Source: JAPKZH01 sp964537875 (GTDB taxonomy: Bacteria; Acidobacteriota; Aminicenantia; Aminicenantales; UBA4085). From it: 11,634 nucleotides of DNA. The position numbers were made by a program, and so were the translations under genes. How positions within the stretch are numbered: the first letter of the stretch is position 1; each line of letters opens with the position of its first letter. The stretch covers positions 1 to 11,634 of the forward strand of contig CAZIDN010000093.1 of assembly GCA_964537875.1 (NCBI GenBank), in the 5' to 3' direction. The notes beneath the pieces were generated by a model. The model saw nothing but the letters and a program-made list of their open reading frames with translations, searched no databases and was not told the origin of the DNA. Shown in pieces: positions 4,201 through 11,550 of this stretch.

Positions 4201-6624
4201 ATGATCAGTGATACCGGCCCCATCAAGAAAAAACTCGACGCGGCCAAGATGAAGCGGCGGAGTTTCCTCGGCTGGAGCACGTTCTTCGGAAGTTCGGCCC
4301 TGGCCTCGACAAAGCTCGGAAAAAAGTTCAAGCCGGCCGCCGGAAACACGCCCGGCCCTGTCTTCCAGGAATCCGCGGCCGAAGTCAAAATGGTTCGCAC
4401 GGGGTGCCCGTCTCACAACTGCGGCGGGCGGTGCCTTCTCAAGGTCTATGTTTGGGAAGGCCGCATCGTCCGGATCGAAGGAGACGACCGGCCCGGCGAC
4501 TCCGTCGAAGACCCCCAGCTCCGGCCCTGCATCCGCGGCCTGTCCTATCGCCGCAGACAATATCATCCCGACCGCCTCCAATACCCGATGATACGGGCCG
4601 GCAAGCGCGGTGAGGGAAAGTTTGTCCGCATCTCCTGGGACGAGGCCCTGGACAAAATCGCCGCCGAAATGCAGCGCATCAAGCAGGCTTACGGCAACAC
4701 CGCAATGTACGTCCCCTACGGCACCGGGAGCTACAACCAGATCAACGGCCGCCAGACCGCGCAGCGCCTGATGAACCTCTTCGGCGGCTCGCTGGGCTTC
4801 TATAACAGCTATTCATGGGCGGCCATCTCCTACGCCACCCCCTATGTCTACGGCACGAACGTGACCGGGAACCAGCGCCAGGACTGGCTGAATTCCAAGT
4901 ACATCCTGATGTGGAGCTGGAACCCGTCTGAGATGCGCGACGGGACGAACTCCGAATATATCCTCAAGAAGGCTAAGGAGAAGGGCGCAAAGCTCGTCTG
5001 CATCGACCCGCGCATGACGCTCAGCGCCGTCGCCCTTGCCGACGAGTGGGTTCCCATCCGGCCGGGGACCGACACGGCCATGATGTCGGCCATGGCCTAC
5101 ATCATGATCACTGAGAAGCTCTATGACGCCGGCTTTGTGAAGACTCATTGCCTCGGCTTCGATGAGACCCAGATGCCGCCGGGGGCTGAGGGCGCGGAAA
5201 ACTATAAAGACTATATCCTGGGAGCGCGCGACGGCATCGCCAAGACGCCCGAATGGGCCGAAGCTATCTGCGGCGTGCCCAGGGCCACGATCATCCGCCT
5301 CGCCCGCGAATACGCCACAACCAAACCGGCCGTTCTGTACCAGGGTTACGGGATGCAGCGGAGGGCCTACGGCGAGCAGGCCGTAAGGGGCGGCTGCGTC
5401 CTGGCGGCCATCACTGGAAACGTCGGAATCCCCGGAGGATGGGCCGGAGGGATCGCCCTGCAGGCTCCCGACGGCGGGCCGGTCTGGATCGTCTTCCCGA
5501 CCGGGCCAAATCCGGTCAAGGCCCAAATCCCTTCGTTTTTGTGGTCGGAGGCGGTCCTCCGCGGAAAGGACATGGGACCTGCCGACGGTGTCGTCGGCGC
5601 GGACAAGCTCGGGACGAACATCAAAATGATATACGCCGTGGCCTGCAATGCGCTCATCAACCAGCATAGCAACATCAACCGGACGGCCAAGATCCTCCAG
5701 GACGAGAAGCTTGTGGAATTCCTCGTCGTCCAGGACAACTTCCTGACGGCGACCGGTCGCTTCGCCGATATCCTGCTTCCCGCCTGCACCCAATTCGAGA
5801 CCTGGGGCCTCGCCGACGGCTGGAAGTACGGCGATGAGGTCATCCTCATGCCCAAGATCGTGGAGCCGCCGTTCGAGACGAAGAGCGATTACCAGATCTG
5901 CGCCGAGATCGCCAAGCGGCTCGGGCTTTATGACGCCTACACCGAGGGCCGGAGCGAGCGCGACTGGGTCGCCTGGGGCATCGAAACATACCGCAAGACG
6001 AGGTTCCCGAACATCCCGAAGCTGGACGAGTTCGAAAGATCGAACATCGGCGTCTATTCGGTCCCCGTCACCAAGCCCGCCGTGGCCTTCACCGAATTCC
6101 GCAAAGACCCCGAAAAGAACCCTCTGCCCACGCCCTCCGGCAAGATCGAGATCTTTTCCAAGCGGCTTCACGACATGAACAAGCCCGACGTCATCCCGGC
6201 CGTGCCGAAATACATCAGGGAATGGGAGAGCCCGTTCGGCCCCGAAGCCAAAAAATACCCGCTTCAGGTCATCGGCCACCACTACCTCGCCACGGTCCAT
6301 TCGACCCTGGACAACGTCGATTGGCTCCGCGAAGCGTGGCCCCAACGCGTCTTTATCAATCCCCTCGACGCCGAGCCGCGCGGCATCAGCAACGGCGACG
6401 AGGTCAAGGTCTTCAACGACCGCGGGGCGACGCTGGTTCGCTGCCGGGTGACGAAGCGGATCATGCCGGGCGTCATCGCCATCCCCCAGGGCGCCTGGTG
6501 GAGCCCCGACGAAAAAGGCGTCGACCGCCGCGGCTCGGTCAATGTCCTGACCTCCGAGCGATGGACGCCACTGGCCTTCGGCAATGCCCAGCACACGATC
6601 ATGGCCCAAGTGGAGAAAGGCTGA
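4201..6624 (+). CDS. dmsA: Molybdopterin oxidoreductase catalytic subunit, DMSO reductase family (DmsA-like)
   Basis: This encodes an 807-residue bis-MGD molybdoenzyme. The N-terminus has a twin-arginine motif (KRRSFLGW, Arg19-Arg20) followed by a short hydrophobic stretch, so it should be exported folded by Tat. Translation could also start at Met17. A [4Fe-4S] site is formed by Cys69, Cys74, Cys78 and Cys110 (GCPSHNCGGRC ... PCIRG); the first spacing is four residues, whereas E. coli DmsA has three. The NSYSWA segment (202-207) aligns with the family position of the molybdenum ligand, pointing to Ser205 as ligand. Later blocks are typical: GYGMQRRAYGEQ (382-393), TGNVGIPGG (405-413), INQHSNINRT (486-495), and a C-terminal molybdopterin dinucleotide-binding domain (about 685-807). 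Overall it resembles DmsA more than nitrate or formate enzymes, but the true substrate (DMSO, another S- or N-oxide, or something else) cannot be told from sequence. The stop overlaps the ATG of the next gene by one base. Confidence 0.95.
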   Translation: MISDTGPIKKKLDAAKMKRRSFLGWSTFFGSSALASTKLGKKFKPAAGNTPGPVFQESAAEVKMVRTGCPSHNCGGRCLLKVYVWEGRIVRIEGDDRPGDSVEDPQLRPCIRGLSYRRRQYHPDRLQYPMIRAGKRGEGKFVRISWDEALDKIAAEMQRIKQAYGNTAMYVPYGTGSYNQINGRQTAQRLMNLFGGSLGFYNSYSWAAISYATPYVYGTNVTGNQRQDWLNSKYILMWSWNPSEMRDGTNSEYILKKAKEKGAKLVCIDPRMTLSAVALADEWVPIRPGTDTAMMSAMAYIMITEKLYDAGFVKTHCLGFDETQMPPGAEGAENYKDYILGARDGIAKTPEWAEAICGVPRATIIRLAREYATTKPAVLYQGYGMQRRAYGEQAVRGGCVLAAITGNVGIPGGWAGGIALQAPDGGPVWIVFPTGPNPVKAQIPSFLWSEAVLRGKDMGPADGVVGADKLGTNIKMIYAVACNALINQHSNINRTAKILQDEKLVEFLVVQDNFLTATGRFADILLPACTQFETWGLADGWKYGDEVILMPKIVEPPFETKSDYQICAEIAKRLGLYDAYTEGRSERDWVAWGIETYRKTRFPNIPKLDEFERSNIGVYSVPVTKPAVAFTEFRKDPEKNPLPTPSGKIEIFSKRLHDMNKPDVIPAVPKYIREWESPFGPEAKKYPLQVIGHHYLATVHSTLDNVDWLREAWPQRVFINPLDAEPRGISNGDEVKVFNDRGATLVRCRVTKRIMPGVIAIPQGAWWSPDEKGVDRRGSVNVLTSERWTPLAFGNAQHTIMAQVEKG

Positions 6625-7271
6625 TGCATCAAGCCGGAGGGAGTCAATCGTCTTGGGTCCGGCAGTACGCTTTCTACTTCGACTCGAGCGCCTGCTCGGG
6701 CTGCAAGGCCTGCCAGGCGGCCTGCAAGGACAAGCACGACCTCCCGGTCAACATTCTCTGGCGCCGGGTCTATGAAGTCGCCGGCGGCAACTGGACCAAA
6801 TCCGGAAACGTCTGGATTCCCGGCGTCTTCTCTTATTTTGTCTCCATGGCCTGCCATCAATGCGCAAAGCCGATCTGCGGAGACGGCTGCCCGACCAAGG
6901 CCATCTACAAGCGCCAGGACGGCATCGTCCTTCTCGATACGGAGGCCTGCATCGGCTGCCGGTTGTGCGAGTGGGCCTGCCCCTATGGCGCGCTGCAGTT
7001 CGATGAGGCCACCCGGTTGATGACGAAATGCCATTTCTGCTTCGATTACATCGACTTGGGCAAGCCGCCGGCCTGTGTGGCCGCCTGCCCGATGCGGGCG
7101 CTGGATTTCGGAGAACTGGCGGACCTGAGGAAGAAATATGGGGAGGTGAGCCAGGTATTCCCGCTACCGGAAGCCGCGCTCACCGAGCCATCCCTCGTGA
7201 TCAAGCCGCACAGGGACGCAACGCGCGCGACAAAGGACACAGCCGAAGTCGCGAACTGGGAAGAGATCTGA
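6624..7271 (+). CDS. dmsB: Four-cluster iron-sulfur electron-transfer subunit (DmsB-like)
   Basis: This encodes a 215-residue ferredoxin-type subunit that should carry electrons from the membrane anchor to the catalytic subunit. All sixteen cluster cysteines are present in four groups: Cys24/27/30/34, Cys77/80/85/89, Cys109/112/115/119 and Cys136/139/151/155. The third group reads CIGCRLCEWACPYGA. All four sites should therefore hold [4Fe-4S] clusters. It has no signal peptide, as expected for a partner that rides across with the Tat-exported subunit. The ATG at 6624 shares its A with the TGA stop of the preceding gene, and a purine-rich GGAGAAAGG lies just upstream. The reading frame is open further upstream, but that region lies inside the catalytic subunit gene. 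The C-terminal tail (ANWEEI) is of the type often seen in this family. The next gene starts one base after the stop. Confidence 0.95.
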   Translation: MHQAGGSQSSWVRQYAFYFDSSACSGCKACQAACKDKHDLPVNILWRRVYEVAGGNWTKSGNVWIPGVFSYFVSMACHQCAKPICGDGCPTKAIYKRQDGIVLLDTEACIGCRLCEWACPYGALQFDEATRLMTKCHFCFDYIDLGKPPACVAACPMRALDFGELADLRKKYGEVSQVFPLPEAALTEPSLVIKPHRDATRATKDTAEVANWEEI

Positions 7272-7272
7272 G

Positions 7273-8136
7273 GTGACCGGGCTCGCCTGGAAAGAGTGGC
7301 CTCTCGTCGTATTTACCCTGCTGTCCCAGGCCGCCGTCGGCGCTTTCTGGATGGTTGCCGGCACTTCCTTTTGCACGGAGAGCGCCAGTGGATGGAACAG
7401 CCGGTACCTGACTTTTCCTTTTCTCTCCGCCGTCGTCGTCGTGCTCGGCCTGGCCGCCGCTATCTCCTTGTTTCACCTCGGACGGCCGTGGCGGGCCGTC
7501 TTCGTCCTGAACAATCTCAAACGCTCTTGGCTGAGCCGCGAGATTCTCTTCGAGCTCGTTTTCATGGCCCTGGCCGCATCACTCACGCTTCTCGTCCTGA
7601 AGAAAGCCTATCGTCCGACCCTTGTCAGGGTTCTCGTGGCACTGGCCTTCGCGGCCAGCCTCCTTTTCATCATCAGCATGGCCAAGCTTTACATGATGCG
7701 CACCGTCCCGGCCTGGCGCGGCCTCTACACGCCGCTGTCTTTTTTCGGGACGGCCCTGCTGCTTGGGCCTTTGGGTGCAGCATTCTCATACGATACGCTC
7801 CTCGACTTGGGAAGAAAAGCGCGCCTATTTTTGGATGCGGCGGCCATCGTCGCCCTGGCGGCGGTCGTCCTGATTATTTTAACGATCTTCCTGTTCACCC
7901 CGGGTCTGGGCCTCTTCGGCCCGAAAAAAGCCACCCTTCTCGAACTGCCCGCGACAAAGATGTACCCCTATCTTTTGTTCAGACTTCTTTTTTTGTCGGG
8001 GACCGTCCTCTGTTCTTTTCTCTATTGCCGGAATTCGAGCGCCCCACTTTTGACGATTGCGTTTTTGAGCGCCTTGGCGGCCGAGGCGGCCGGCCGTCTG
8101 CTTTTTTACGCGGTTTACAGCCGTCTCGGTGTCTGA
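7273..8136 (+). CDS. dmsC: Membrane anchor / quinol-oxidising subunit (DmsC-like)
   Basis: This encodes a 287-residue protein with eight predicted membrane helices (about residues 10-32, 48-68, 90-110, 117-138, 154-172, 187-208, 232-251 and 258-280), matching the usual DmsC fold and length. It should hold the enzyme at the membrane and oxidise menaquinol. SLFHLGRPWRA (65-75) carries His68, and SREI (88-91) carries Glu90. These align with the His and Glu implicated in menaquinol binding in E. coli DmsC (His65, Glu87). LYMMRTVPAWRG (139-150) and EAAGRLLFYAVYSRLG (271-286) are further family-like blocks. The start is a GTG at 7273, one base after the previous stop. The three subunits are thus in tight A-B-C order. 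No TorD/DmsD-type chaperone gene follows in this window. The gene ends 10 bp before the repeat at 8147. Confidence 0.93.
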   Translation: MTGLAWKEWPLVVFTLLSQAAVGAFWMVAGTSFCTESASGWNSRYLTFPFLSAVVVVLGLAAAISLFHLGRPWRAVFVLNNLKRSWLSREILFELVFMALAASLTLLVLKKAYRPTLVRVLVALAFAASLLFIISMAKLYMMRTVPAWRGLYTPLSFFGTALLLGPLGAAFSYDTLLDLGRKARLFLDAAAIVALAAVVLIILTIFLFTPGLGLFGPKKATLLELPATKMYPYLLFRLLFLSGTVLCSFLYCRNSSAPLLTIAFLSALAAEAAGRLLFYAVYSRLGV

Positions 8137-8146
8137 AATCCGGCTC

Positions 8147-8274
8147 GGGGTCAAAGCTACTTTTTACGCATCAATCAGGTATTCCGACCGGGGTCAAACC
8201 TACTCATTACGCAAAAATCAGGTATAAAATCTGCGTAACGAGTAGGTTTGACCCCAAATTGCCTGTCCCCGAAT
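8147..8274. repeat. Inverted-repeat hairpin related to the ends of the 3503-3763 element
   Basis: The arms 8190-8213 and 8232-8255 are 24 bp long and pair with a single mismatch around an 18-nt loop. They carry the same GGGGTCAAACCTACTC sequence as the ends of the element at 3503-3763. A diverged direct copy (8147-8181) precedes them, sharing GGGGTCAAA and ATCAGGTA. After the right arm comes GCCTGTCCCCGAATTT, which reaches the stop codon of mobA. This is the typical layout of REP-like palindromes. Between the convergent dmsC and mobA genes the hairpin may also stop transcription from both sides. Confidence 0.8.
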
Positions 8275-8877
8275 TTATTTCTTTCGTCCCAGCGCCTGGA
8301 GATATTCCCTGTAATCTTCGGGCGTGTTCAGGTTTCTCAACCACGAGGAATCGTCCATCTTCAGGACCCTCGTCTTGCAGAGATCAAAAAGCGCAAGGAC
8401 CTGGCGGTTAGATGAGGCCAGGAGTCTTTCGATCTTGGGAATGATCGATTTCTTGTAAACAGCCAAGAGGGGTTCGAACGTCCCTTCCGCCAAAGAAGGG
8501 ACGACAATCTCGCAGTCCTTGGATGCTTCGAGCATCCGGGCGACAAAAGCCATGTCGATATCCGGGATATCGCAGGCCGCCACGACGCAGACGTCATGGA
8601 CCGCCGCTCTCAGCCCGCTCAGGATTCCAGCCAGCGGGCCTTGGCTTTCGACCTCGTCTTCGACTTGTGGGCAGGATACGAAATCGAGACGCTGGCCTTT
8701 TGAAACGCTGAGAAGTACCTCGTCAAAATATCCTTCGACCTGCTTCAGGATTTTCTGGATCAACGGTTCGGTACCGACAACAAGGCGGGCTTTGTCCTGT
8801 TTCATTCTCCGGCTTGTCCCGCCGGCGAGCACGATCAGGGTGACGGGGCAGGCCTTGCCTTTGGATGGCGCTCTCAT
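8275..8877 (-). CDS. mobA: Molybdenum cofactor guanylyltransferase (MobA)
   Basis: This encodes a 200-residue nucleotidyltransferase that transfers GMP from GTP to Mo-molybdopterin, making the MGD cofactor needed by the reductase encoded nearby. The GTP-binding loop VLAGGTSRRMKQDKA (16-30) contains the usual GG..R-M..K pattern with Lys29. GPLAGILSGL (80-89) and the metal-binding ACDIPDI (101-107, Asp103) follow. NLNTPEDY (182-189) is the characteristic C-terminal motif. Length and order are standard. It is convergent with the reductase operon, so the two are transcribed separately. The start at 8877 coincides with the expected start of transcription from the promoter at 8884-8912, suggesting a leaderless or near-leaderless message. 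The stop codon lies at the edge of the repeat at 8147-8274. Confidence 0.95.
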   Translation of the reverse strand: MRAPSKGKACPVTLIVLAGGTSRRMKQDKARLVVGTEPLIQKILKQVEGYFDEVLLSVSKGQRLDFVSCPQVEDEVESQGPLAGILSGLRAAVHDVCVVAACDIPDIDMAFVARMLEASKDCEIVVPSLAEGTFEPLLAVYKKSIIPKIERLLASSNRQVLALFDLCKTRVLKMDDSSWLRNLNTPEDYREYLQALGRKK

Positions 8878-8883
8878 ATCCGT

Positions 8884-8912
8884 ATCATAATCGAAATATC
8901 CGGAAACGGCAA
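8884..8912 (-). promoter_or_regulatory. Candidate promoter of mobA
   Basis: On the minus strand TTGCCG (8907-8912) and TATGAT (8884-8889) are separated by 17 bp. Transcription would start near 8877, the A of the mobA ATG. Confidence 0.5.
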
Positions 8913-9225
8913 AAAGGGATCGGACCGTGAAAGTCTTTCCATCCCCGCGATTGAAATTGTATTAGAAGATCTTCAATTGAGCTTCTCCCTTCAGCCATCA
9001 AGGGGGGAAGAAACGCAGGAGTGAAGAATAGAGATTTAAACTTTATCAACCTCCCTACCCGGTCTGTCCGGGAATTAGCGGGGAAGATAAAAGAGACATG
9101 AAAGAAGATTTTCAGTTAACACTATTAATCCCCCCTGCCCCCCTTAGGCAATTAAGGGGGGATGTCAAACATGTCGCCCCTCCCCCCTAGAGAATTAGGC
9201 GGGATTACACAGGTCGAACCCCTGC
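8913..9225. other. Gene-free region between mobA and the HD-domain gene
   Basis: I see no coding region here. It contains a perfect 10-bp palindrome GAAGATCTTC (8965-8974), several runs of five or six G or C residues with flanking AATT or TTAGG text, and the hairpin listed at 9128-9163. The G/C runs recur at about 9001, 9075, 9130, 9140, 9156, 9176 and 9183, suggesting a decayed repeat cluster. Confidence 0.5.
9128..9163. repeat. G/C-run hairpin
   Basis: ATCCCCCCT (9128-9136) and AGGGGGGAT (9155-9163) are perfect inverted copies around an 18-nt loop. No coding potential or transposase is linked to it. Confidence 0.55.
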
Positions 9226-9255
9226 TTGACTTCGATTTGAGGCCCAAAGGATAAT
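9226..9255 (+). promoter_or_regulatory. Candidate promoter of the HD-domain gene
   Basis: TTGACT (9226-9231) and GATAAT (9250-9255) are separated by 18 bp, each matching 5/6 of consensus. The leader would be about 14 nt and contains GGGAAG just before the ATG. Confidence 0.55.
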
Positions 9256-9275
9256 GAGGGCGCTGCCCGGGAAGC

Positions 9276-10196
9276 ATGAAAAAGCAAAAAAAATCGAACT
9301 TCGTCGGAGCCGTCGAAGCCCGCTATCCCGGCCTGGTCGAGAAGATTAAGGGCATCATCGAAGAATCCGAAAAGAAGTTTACGCGAGATCCCGAGCGCAT
9401 AGGCAGCTATCTCTGGGAGCACACGACCCATGTCGCTTCGCTCAGCGATGAGCTGGCCCGGGCCGCGAACATGGACCCCGTGATCCCGGCCGTCGCCGCG
9501 CTCTTTCATGACGCGGGAAAATTCGCCGGCGGCAAATTTCATGCCGACGAAAGAGCGGAGGAAGAAGAGGCCGCTTCGATCGCAGACCGGACGGGCCGCG
9601 AAGCCGGGATGAAGGCCAAGGATATCCGGCGCCTGACGTTCGGACTCCGGGCCCTCTACAGCAAGGCCGCTCGAAAGAATCTCATTGCCGATATCGTCCA
9701 CGACGCCGATTTTCTGTCAAAATTCGGGGCGCTCGGTGTCGCCAACTTTTTCATTAAATCGACGCTCCGCGGCAAGACCCTGCAGGGCGCTCTCATGAGT
9801 TCTCTGAGCAAAGAACTCACCTACGCAGCCTGCCTGCCGTTCAACATGCGCACCCGGGCGGGGAGACACTGGGCCGAGCGAAAATCCCGGGACACTTTAA
9901 AATTCTTTCGCTCGCTCCTTCGAGAGCTGAAAGAAACGCAGATCGCGGATTTTACGATCCAGCGGATCCGCGTCTATCCCGAGTCCGGCCCTCGGCGCCC
10001 GGTGGATGTCCGGCTCGCCGTCCCCCGTTCCTGCGAGACATGCGGCGGCCGATGGAGAACGGCCTTTCGAACGGAACGCGGGATCAAATGCGAGAAGCTC
10101 GAGGCCGAAATCCGGTGCGCCGGATGCGGAAGCACGTCGAGTTTCTCTTTCTGTCTTCCGGAAATTCCCGGGAAGGCAAGCGGTTTTGGGCGATGA
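9276..10196 (+). CDS. HD-domain metal-dependent phosphohydrolase-like protein with cysteine-rich C-terminal domain
   Basis: This encodes a 306-residue protein. Residues about 45-160 form an HD domain: His49 in EHTTHVASL, His78-Asp79 in ALFHDAGKF, and Asp143 or Asp145 in VHDADFLSKFG. These are the usual metal ligands of HD phosphohydrolases that act on nucleotides or cyclic nucleotides. An acidic stretch (EEEEAA, 95-100) follows the HD pair. The C-terminal part (about 250-293) has Cys253/Cys256 in CETCGG and Cys281/Cys284 in CAGCG, with Cys272 and Cys293 nearby, which looks like a zinc-ribbon-type metal site. The combination is unusual to me and may target the enzyme to a nucleic acid or protein. 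The substrate is unknown. The start is chosen from the first ATG after the promoter at 9226-9255; the ribosome binding site is weak. The gene stands alone, convergent with the ThuA-like gene. Confidence 0.85.
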   Translation: MKKQKKSNFVGAVEARYPGLVEKIKGIIEESEKKFTRDPERIGSYLWEHTTHVASLSDELARAANMDPVIPAVAALFHDAGKFAGGKFHADERAEEEEAASIADRTGREAGMKAKDIRRLTFGLRALYSKAARKNLIADIVHDADFLSKFGALGVANFFIKSTLRGKTLQGALMSSLSKELTYAACLPFNMRTRAGRHWAERKSRDTLKFFRSLLRELKETQIADFTIQRIRVYPESGPRRPVDVRLAVPRSCETCGGRWRTAFRTERGIKCEKLEAEIRCAGCGSTSSFSFCLPEIPGKASGFGR

Positions 10197-10253
10197 GCGC
10201 TCTATTCAAGAGTCTTTAGCCTATTCCTAGCGAATTTAATCGCGCTAAAAATT

Positions 10254-10380
10254 GTCATCGAGAGGTGCGGAGTTGCGTGGCGATCCGACGCAGTCGTTGC
10301 GAGGCACGCAGTGCCGTGGCAATCTCCTCTCAGGTCTCTCGCGAAAGAAGCGGAGATTCCTCGCTTCGCTCGGAATGACC
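10254..10380. repeat. Palindromic GTCAT...ATGAC intergenic repeat
   Basis: The ends GTCATCGAGAGGTGCGGAG (10254-10272) and CTTCGCTCGGAATGAC (10364-10379) are approximate inverted copies. Inside are GTTGCGAGGCACGCAGTGCC (around 10295-10315), a small GGCAC-GCA-GTGCC hairpin, and GGCAATCTCC facing GGAGATTCC. The hairpin core recurs just outside at 10385-10398. Repeats of this general form (GTCATTGCGAGG...GCAATCTC...GAGATTGC...AATGAC) are known between genes in many bacteria, especially anaerobes. It lies between two convergent genes. The rest of 10197-10409 shows nothing else I can name. Confidence 0.8.
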
Positions 10381-10409
10381 CTCGGGCACGCAGTGCCGCG
10401 CTCCCTGGA

Positions 10410-11291
10410 TCAAGCTTGCCTTAAAAGCCAGCGCAGGGCATTTTTCTGAAGCTTCACGTACTCCGGGTTCCAGAAGCTGGGAATCGTGTGTCCTGGCGCC
10501 ATGAAGCAGACCCGGCCCTTGCCGTAATCGTAAGCCCAGCAGGCTTCGCAGGAAGCTCCTTGGTTTCCATACTTGGCGGTCTTATATTCCTGCCCTTCCT
10601 CGTTCACGCTCCGGACCAACACAGTCTTGGGGTCTTTGTCGTAGAGCAGGTAGTGTTGCTCCTCGGTCACCACGAAATCGTTCACGCCGCGGGTGATGGG
10701 GTGATCCCGGTTCACGATTTTCATCTTGTAGGGACGGAAGGGCGTATGCCCGGTGAACAAGGCCCCTTCCACGTGACGGAAGTCCGCGTTGGCGCCCGAG
10801 ATGTAGCTGGCATTGTGGAAAAACCAGCCCGAGCCGCCCGTTTCCACGTACTGGCGGATGGCCTTTCCTTGTTCCGGGGTGATCCACATATCAGACGTCT
10901 CTTTGAATTCGGGCAGAGGCGGGTCGCTGGCGATCTTCATCTTTTCCGGATCATAGAAAGGATAAGGAGTCGTGTATCCGCCGGGAAACGCCAACCCGTC
11001 GCAGAGCATGATGAGCAACTTGTGGGCCGCCAGGGTCTCGCGGGTCAGCAGAGTATTGTCCGGCGTGAAGGTGACGGTGGCGCCCGATTCCCTGACCAGC
11101 GTCCTGGTCAGGGCCGTCCGGATGTAATCAAAGTTGTGCCAGCGATCGCCGACCAGGGCGAATACGTCGGCCTTGCCGACGGCGGCTGAAGCGCGGGACG
11201 AAGAAAAGGCCGCCCCCAGGGCGGAGGCCGCTCCGATCGAGCCTATCCTCCGGATCGCGGAACGCCGGGATAAACGTTTGAGTTCCTCCAT
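10410..11291 (-). CDS. Tat-exported ThuA-like domain protein
   Basis: This encodes a 293-residue protein. The N-terminus has arginine pairs (LSRRSAIRRIGSIG) and a small-residue hydrophobic stretch ending near SRASA (32-36), consistent with Tat export and cleavage at about residue 36-37. The rest resembles the ThuA/trehalose-utilisation family, a glutamine-amidotransferase-like fold. Visible blocks are FALVGDRWHNFDYIRTAL (44-61), LLIMLCDGLAFPGG (92-105), IRQYVETGGSGWFFHNA (145-161), RDHPITRGV (195-203), EQHYLLYDKDP (211-221), and WAYDYGKGRVCFMAPGHT (252-269), ending in NALRWLLR. The biochemical role of such domains is poorly defined, and many relatives are linked to sugar metabolism. No partner genes for that are present. 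Start 11291 is supported by GGAG 8 nt upstream and by the promoter at 11329-11357. The frame is open further upstream through repeat DNA, which I do not count as coding. Confidence 0.88.
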   Translation of the reverse strand: MEELKRLSRRSAIRRIGSIGAASALGAAFSSSRASAAVGKADVFALVGDRWHNFDYIRTALTRTLVRESGATVTFTPDNTLLTRETLAAHKLLIMLCDGLAFPGGYTTPYPFYDPEKMKIASDPPLPEFKETSDMWITPEQGKAIRQYVETGGSGWFFHNASYISGANADFRHVEGALFTGHTPFRPYKMKIVNRDHPITRGVNDFVVTEEQHYLLYDKDPKTVLVRSVNEEGQEYKTAKYGNQGASCEACWAYDYGKGRVCFMAPGHTIPSFWNPEYVKLQKNALRWLLRQA

Positions 11292-11328
11292 TGTGCACAC
11301 TCCGATGAAAAAGATGGATATTGAGATG

Positions 11329-11357
11329 AATTTATCCCAAGCGGGGAATCCAGTCAA
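11329..11357 (-). promoter_or_regulatory. Candidate promoter of the ThuA-like gene
   Basis: On the minus strand TTGACT (11352-11357) and TAAATT (11329-11334) are separated by 17 bp. Transcription would start near 11322, leaving a leader of about 30 nt that contains the GGAG ribosome binding site (11300-11303 on the plus strand as CTCC). The -10 match is only 4/6. Confidence 0.42.
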
Positions 11358-11399
11358 CAGCTGTAGGCATCTCCGCTTGAGTGATTTTTTAGCGGTGTT

Positions 11400-11438
11400 T
11401 GAATCGCCCCTGAAGTCCCCATAGCGGAGGGGGGCCCC
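11400..11438 (-). repeat. B' arm fragment
   Basis: Read on the minus strand it gives CCCCTCCGCTATGGGG and then AGGGGCGATTC, close to the B' arm at 186-215. Its outer end has diverged. It directly follows module A copy 4, just as the B arm follows copy 1. Confidence 0.65.
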
Positions 11439-11528
11439 GGACACTCTTGGAGGAGGACCCTTATGCAGGTTCCCCCTCCAACGGGCGGCGGGAATACCCG
11501 CCGGCCCTGCCACCCCTCCAAGGAGCAT
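11439..11528 (-). repeat. Module A, copy 4 (with altered first hairpin)
   Basis: Read on the minus strand it starts ATGCTCCTTGGAGGGGTGGC and ends CCAAGAGTGTCC. The strong stem (11447-11460 with 11468-11481) keeps 13 of 14 pairs, one of them a G-T wobble, despite several base changes relative to copy 3. The GAGCGAAGCGACC part of other copies is replaced by a different self-complementary sequence, GGCGGGTATTCCCGCC. Confidence 0.72.
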
Positions 11529-11550
11529 CCTCCCATGAATTCATCGCCAA

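Noticed and set aside
4813..6609. Long open frame on the minus strand inside the catalytic subunit gene
   Set aside because: It is antisense to a gene with clear family motifs, and its product is rich in Asp, Gly, Val and Arg with no recognisable domain. This is a usual shadow of GC-rich codon use.
6222..6623. Upstream extension of the iron-sulfur subunit frame
   Set aside because: It lies within the catalytic subunit gene in another frame. The ATG at 6624 overlaps the previous stop and begins just before the first cluster motif.
7296..8411. Open frame overlapping the DmsC-like gene and running through the repeat
   Set aside because: It is a shifted frame of the membrane anchor gene that continues through repeat DNA, and its product is not membrane-like or domain-like.
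10488..11189. Open frame on the plus strand opposite the ThuA-like gene
   Set aside because: The minus-strand frame has a Tat signal, a ribosome binding site and family motifs, while this one has none.
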